NCBI RefSeq assembly: GCF_003945595.2
Contig: NW_024104295.1
Coordinates: 806,001 to 870,000, forward strand
Origin: Pipra filicauda
Lineage: Eukaryota > Chordata > Aves > Passeriformes > Pipridae
Direction: 5' to 3'
Length of the DNA: 64,000 nucleotides
Shown: positions 61,728 through 64,000 of the stretch, piece by piece
How the letters are laid out: each line of letters starts with the position of its first letter
Numbering within the stretch: position 1 is the first letter of the stretch
Made by a program: the position numbers and the translations under genes
The notes under the pieces: generated by a model
What the model saw: only the letters and a program-made list of their open reading frames with translations
The model's database searches: none
Told to the model about the DNA's origin: nothing

Positions 61728-64000
61728 GTATGCTTATCTGGGTAATGCTGGGAAAAAAGGTGGGTTGTCAGCAAATGCCTTTTTCCTCTCTCCTTCCCTC
61801 CCTCCCTCCCTGTCTCTCATTTTCTCTGTCTTTTACTTTTTGTATAAGTGATTCTCAGTAGCAGAGTTGTAGCAAAGAGCAGACCCAGGTAATGAAGACA
61901 CAAAAAGTTCTAGCTTGAGTAGAAGTATGGGTATTAGCTCAGTTAAACTACTGCTGCTTGGATATTGAGAAAAAAAAATTAATTTCTAGCTTTGTTTGAT
62001 GACTCTGGACATTAAAGCACTATTTATATTACAGTAATATCAAATCTGTGATTACAGTTTGGACCCTGCTATGCTATGTGCTGTATAAACATGTTGGAAG
62101 AGCCATGTTCCTGCTTCATACTGTTTACAGTTGAGACAGTTTTAAAATTCCTGAATAAACAACTTTGATGTCAGGAAACCCAAATGTAGCTGAGGATCAG
62201 TAGACATGCATTAAGCCAGAGCTTGAGTCCTGTATTTACAGAATCCAGAAGAATAGCCAACTTGAACAGTAAGGAAAAAAGATATTTCAAAAGTTGCTGC
62301 TGTTTGTTGTGCCCTGCTTACATTCACATTTTAGCAGTACCTTCCTAATACACATCAACACCTCAAAACCTGCAAGAAACTATATGGGCATTGAAGAGTT
62401 AACAAAAATACTACGTTGGCACGTACAGTCCTGCTGCATATATAAATATACGATGTTCATCTCAGACACTGTGAAAATAAGCATATGCAACTGTACAGGT
62501 CTTCAGCTCTTCACTTAATTGGAAACTGAAGAGCACTGTGTCTTGTCCCAGAACATGGAAAAGGAGCCAGAGCACTTTCTTGTAAGACAAAGTGGACTTC
62601 AATACTCTGCCAGTCCTCCTTGCCCAGAAAGTGACATCACATGTTTGGTATTGTAAGGCTGCAGCTACTGCTTTTACAGCCAAGGTGGTTCTGAATGGTA
62701 CTGTGTCAATCATGTTTGATTTGCTGATTAATTCAGAAGAAAATGATAATACAGATCAGAATTCAGAGGATGTTTTGCTTTCACCTCCTTATCTAAAGGA
62801 GATTGAATTATGAACCAGTCATAGAGCAAGGGAGCAAAAGGCTGAGGTAAGCATCAGGATAGGAAAATGTGGCTGACTAAAGATGCTGTGACAAGGTCCT
62901 GTGCTCAGTTTGCTGAGAATGAAGAGATGACAGAAGGTGTTTGGAGCAAAGAGTTGTGTCGACCAGGTGACTTCTGCCTGTCATAAGCTCCCATGCATTT
63001 AAACTTTCAGTTTAGGATTAGTATGTTCCTATAGCAAATGTATCTTGCAAAAACTATTTTCAGCAGTGCTGCCTAGGTGCCAGCCACCATGTTCCCCATC
63101 TAATTTGAAGACACTGGTCTTGAATTAGTGCCAAGGATCTCTGCTCTGGCACATTATGTGTATGTGCATATTCTTCCACATTTGTGCCGCAAACCGCTGC
63201 AGCCCCTCTGTCCTTCTGCAGCCCCATGTGCCAAATGCAGCTCTTGGCAAATGCCTGTGGTCTGGCCACCAGCTGTGCTTACCATGTGGCCTTGTAAAGT
63301 GGGCTGGAGCCTGAAGTGCTGTGCTGGAGGCAGTGAGCACATCGTTCTCACAGGGCCTGCTCACCAAGGAGGTGGCATTTCCCCAGCTGCGCTTTGTCCC
63401 CATGGCCCTGCCCAGGGCAGAAGCCTTGCTTTTGATCAGCTATAGCAGTGTGGCACACAGGAGTGAAAAAACTCATACCATCTGCACAAATCAGTGCTGC
63501 CAAGGAAGTCTTGAGAAGGGAAAAAAGACATATCCCGAGTGTGTTCATTAACTCTGGCTTGCTTCCCTTAATTCAGAAATTATAGAAACTTGGTGCATTG
63601 AACTAGCAGGAAGTTGAGAAATTTGTGATAGTCACATGGAAGAATGTGTAGCTCAAGGGAAGTTTTGGCATGTTACACATGAATTATATTCATGAGAGTG
63701 AGTTTTCGTCATGGCTTTCCTGAATTATGTTGAAAAAGAGCTCACAGTTGATAGGGAAGCAAGTAAAACAGATAGTGTTGAAATATCACATTTCTAATGA
63801 AATATTTCGTGCTATGTTTTTTCAAAAATTATTATAAATAAAAGAGAAAAAGTATTTTTCTGTTTACCTAGATAGTTTGCATTGTATGTTTGACAGTACT
63901 TCATATTTTTCACTTTCACTGTTTCTCCTGGGTTGGCAGTCGGTTCGTTCCCGTTTGTGTGAATTTTTCATACAGTGACACACTAGAAGAAACACCAAAA
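61728..64000 (+). other. 5' part of the next KIAA1217 intron
   Basis: Begins with donor GTATGC. It contains a (CCCT)n run at 61785-61818 and otherwise AT-rich unique-looking sequence, plus a GC-richer patch at 63060-63440 with non-family open frames. The expected next coiled-coil exon was not found before the window ends. Confidence 0.8.
61785..61818. repeat. (CCCT)n pyrimidine microsatellite
   Basis: TCTCTCCTTCCCTCCCTCCC-type run, all pyrimidine on the plus strand, 60 bases downstream of an exon. Confidence 0.9.

Noticed and set aside
63128..63445. Open frames on both strands near the right end, considered as the next exon
   Set aside because: None encodes the expected coiled-coil continuation, and the frames on opposite strands overlap.
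1..64000. CRISPR arrays, tRNA or rRNA genes, bacterial-type operons
   Set aside because: No regularly spaced repeats, no cloverleaf-type sequence noticed by eye, and the organisation is that of a vertebrate intron-rich gene.

Overview
The window looks like vertebrate, almost certainly avian, nuclear DNA. It is AT-rich, has no compact operons, and carries short coding exons with GT/AG splice sites. The dispersed repeats are CR1 LINEs with the bird-type 3' terminus (ATTCTGTGATTCTGTGAT or its complement), microsatellites are few and short, and one LTR-like block has an avian-retrovirus-type TATA/AATAAA arrangement. I cannot assign a species.

The whole window is an internal piece of one plus-strand gene that I recognise as KIAA1217 (sickle tail protein homolog, SKT; SRCIN1/p140Cap family). 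Seven exons are resolved: 593-788, 17484-17682, 21882-21975, 45483-46315, 53901-54005, 54425-54477 and 61567-61727. Their phases join without a break (1, 1->2, 2->0, 0->2, 2->2, 2->1, 1->0). Together they give 1641 coding bases, or 547 codons, with no in-frame stop. Neither the start codon nor the stop codon lies in the window; the gene runs off both ends. The encoded segment runs from a Ser/Pro-rich stretch, through the conserved block beginning VLYLQYGDETKQL, through a long Pro/Ser/His-rich disordered region, into the first helices of the central coiled coil.

The rest is intron. Intron A (789-17483) holds four CR1 fragments: a young minus-strand copy with a decayed reverse transcriptase abutting an older CR1 (2620-about 4335), a worn plus-strand copy (about 8940-9640) and a plus-strand copy with a complete 3' end (about 15555-16024). 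Intron B (17683-21881) holds a 2-kb pyrimidine-rich block whose end resembles an ancient L2-like retroposon tail. Intron C (21976-45482, the largest) has a CR1 3' stub (33099-33155) and a probable solo LTR (about 35200-35580). Intron D (46316-53900) contains a GC-rich block with a roughly 51-bp minisatellite (50.5-51.6 kb). Intron E is 419 bp. Intron F (54478-61566) has another minus-strand CR1 (60109-60606). Sequence from 61728 onward is the start of the next intron.

I found no RNA gene, CRISPR array, second protein-coding gene or evident undescribed system. The long open frames outside the seven exons look like chance frames in GC-rich or repeat DNA. Family and species comparisons are from memory, not from a search.
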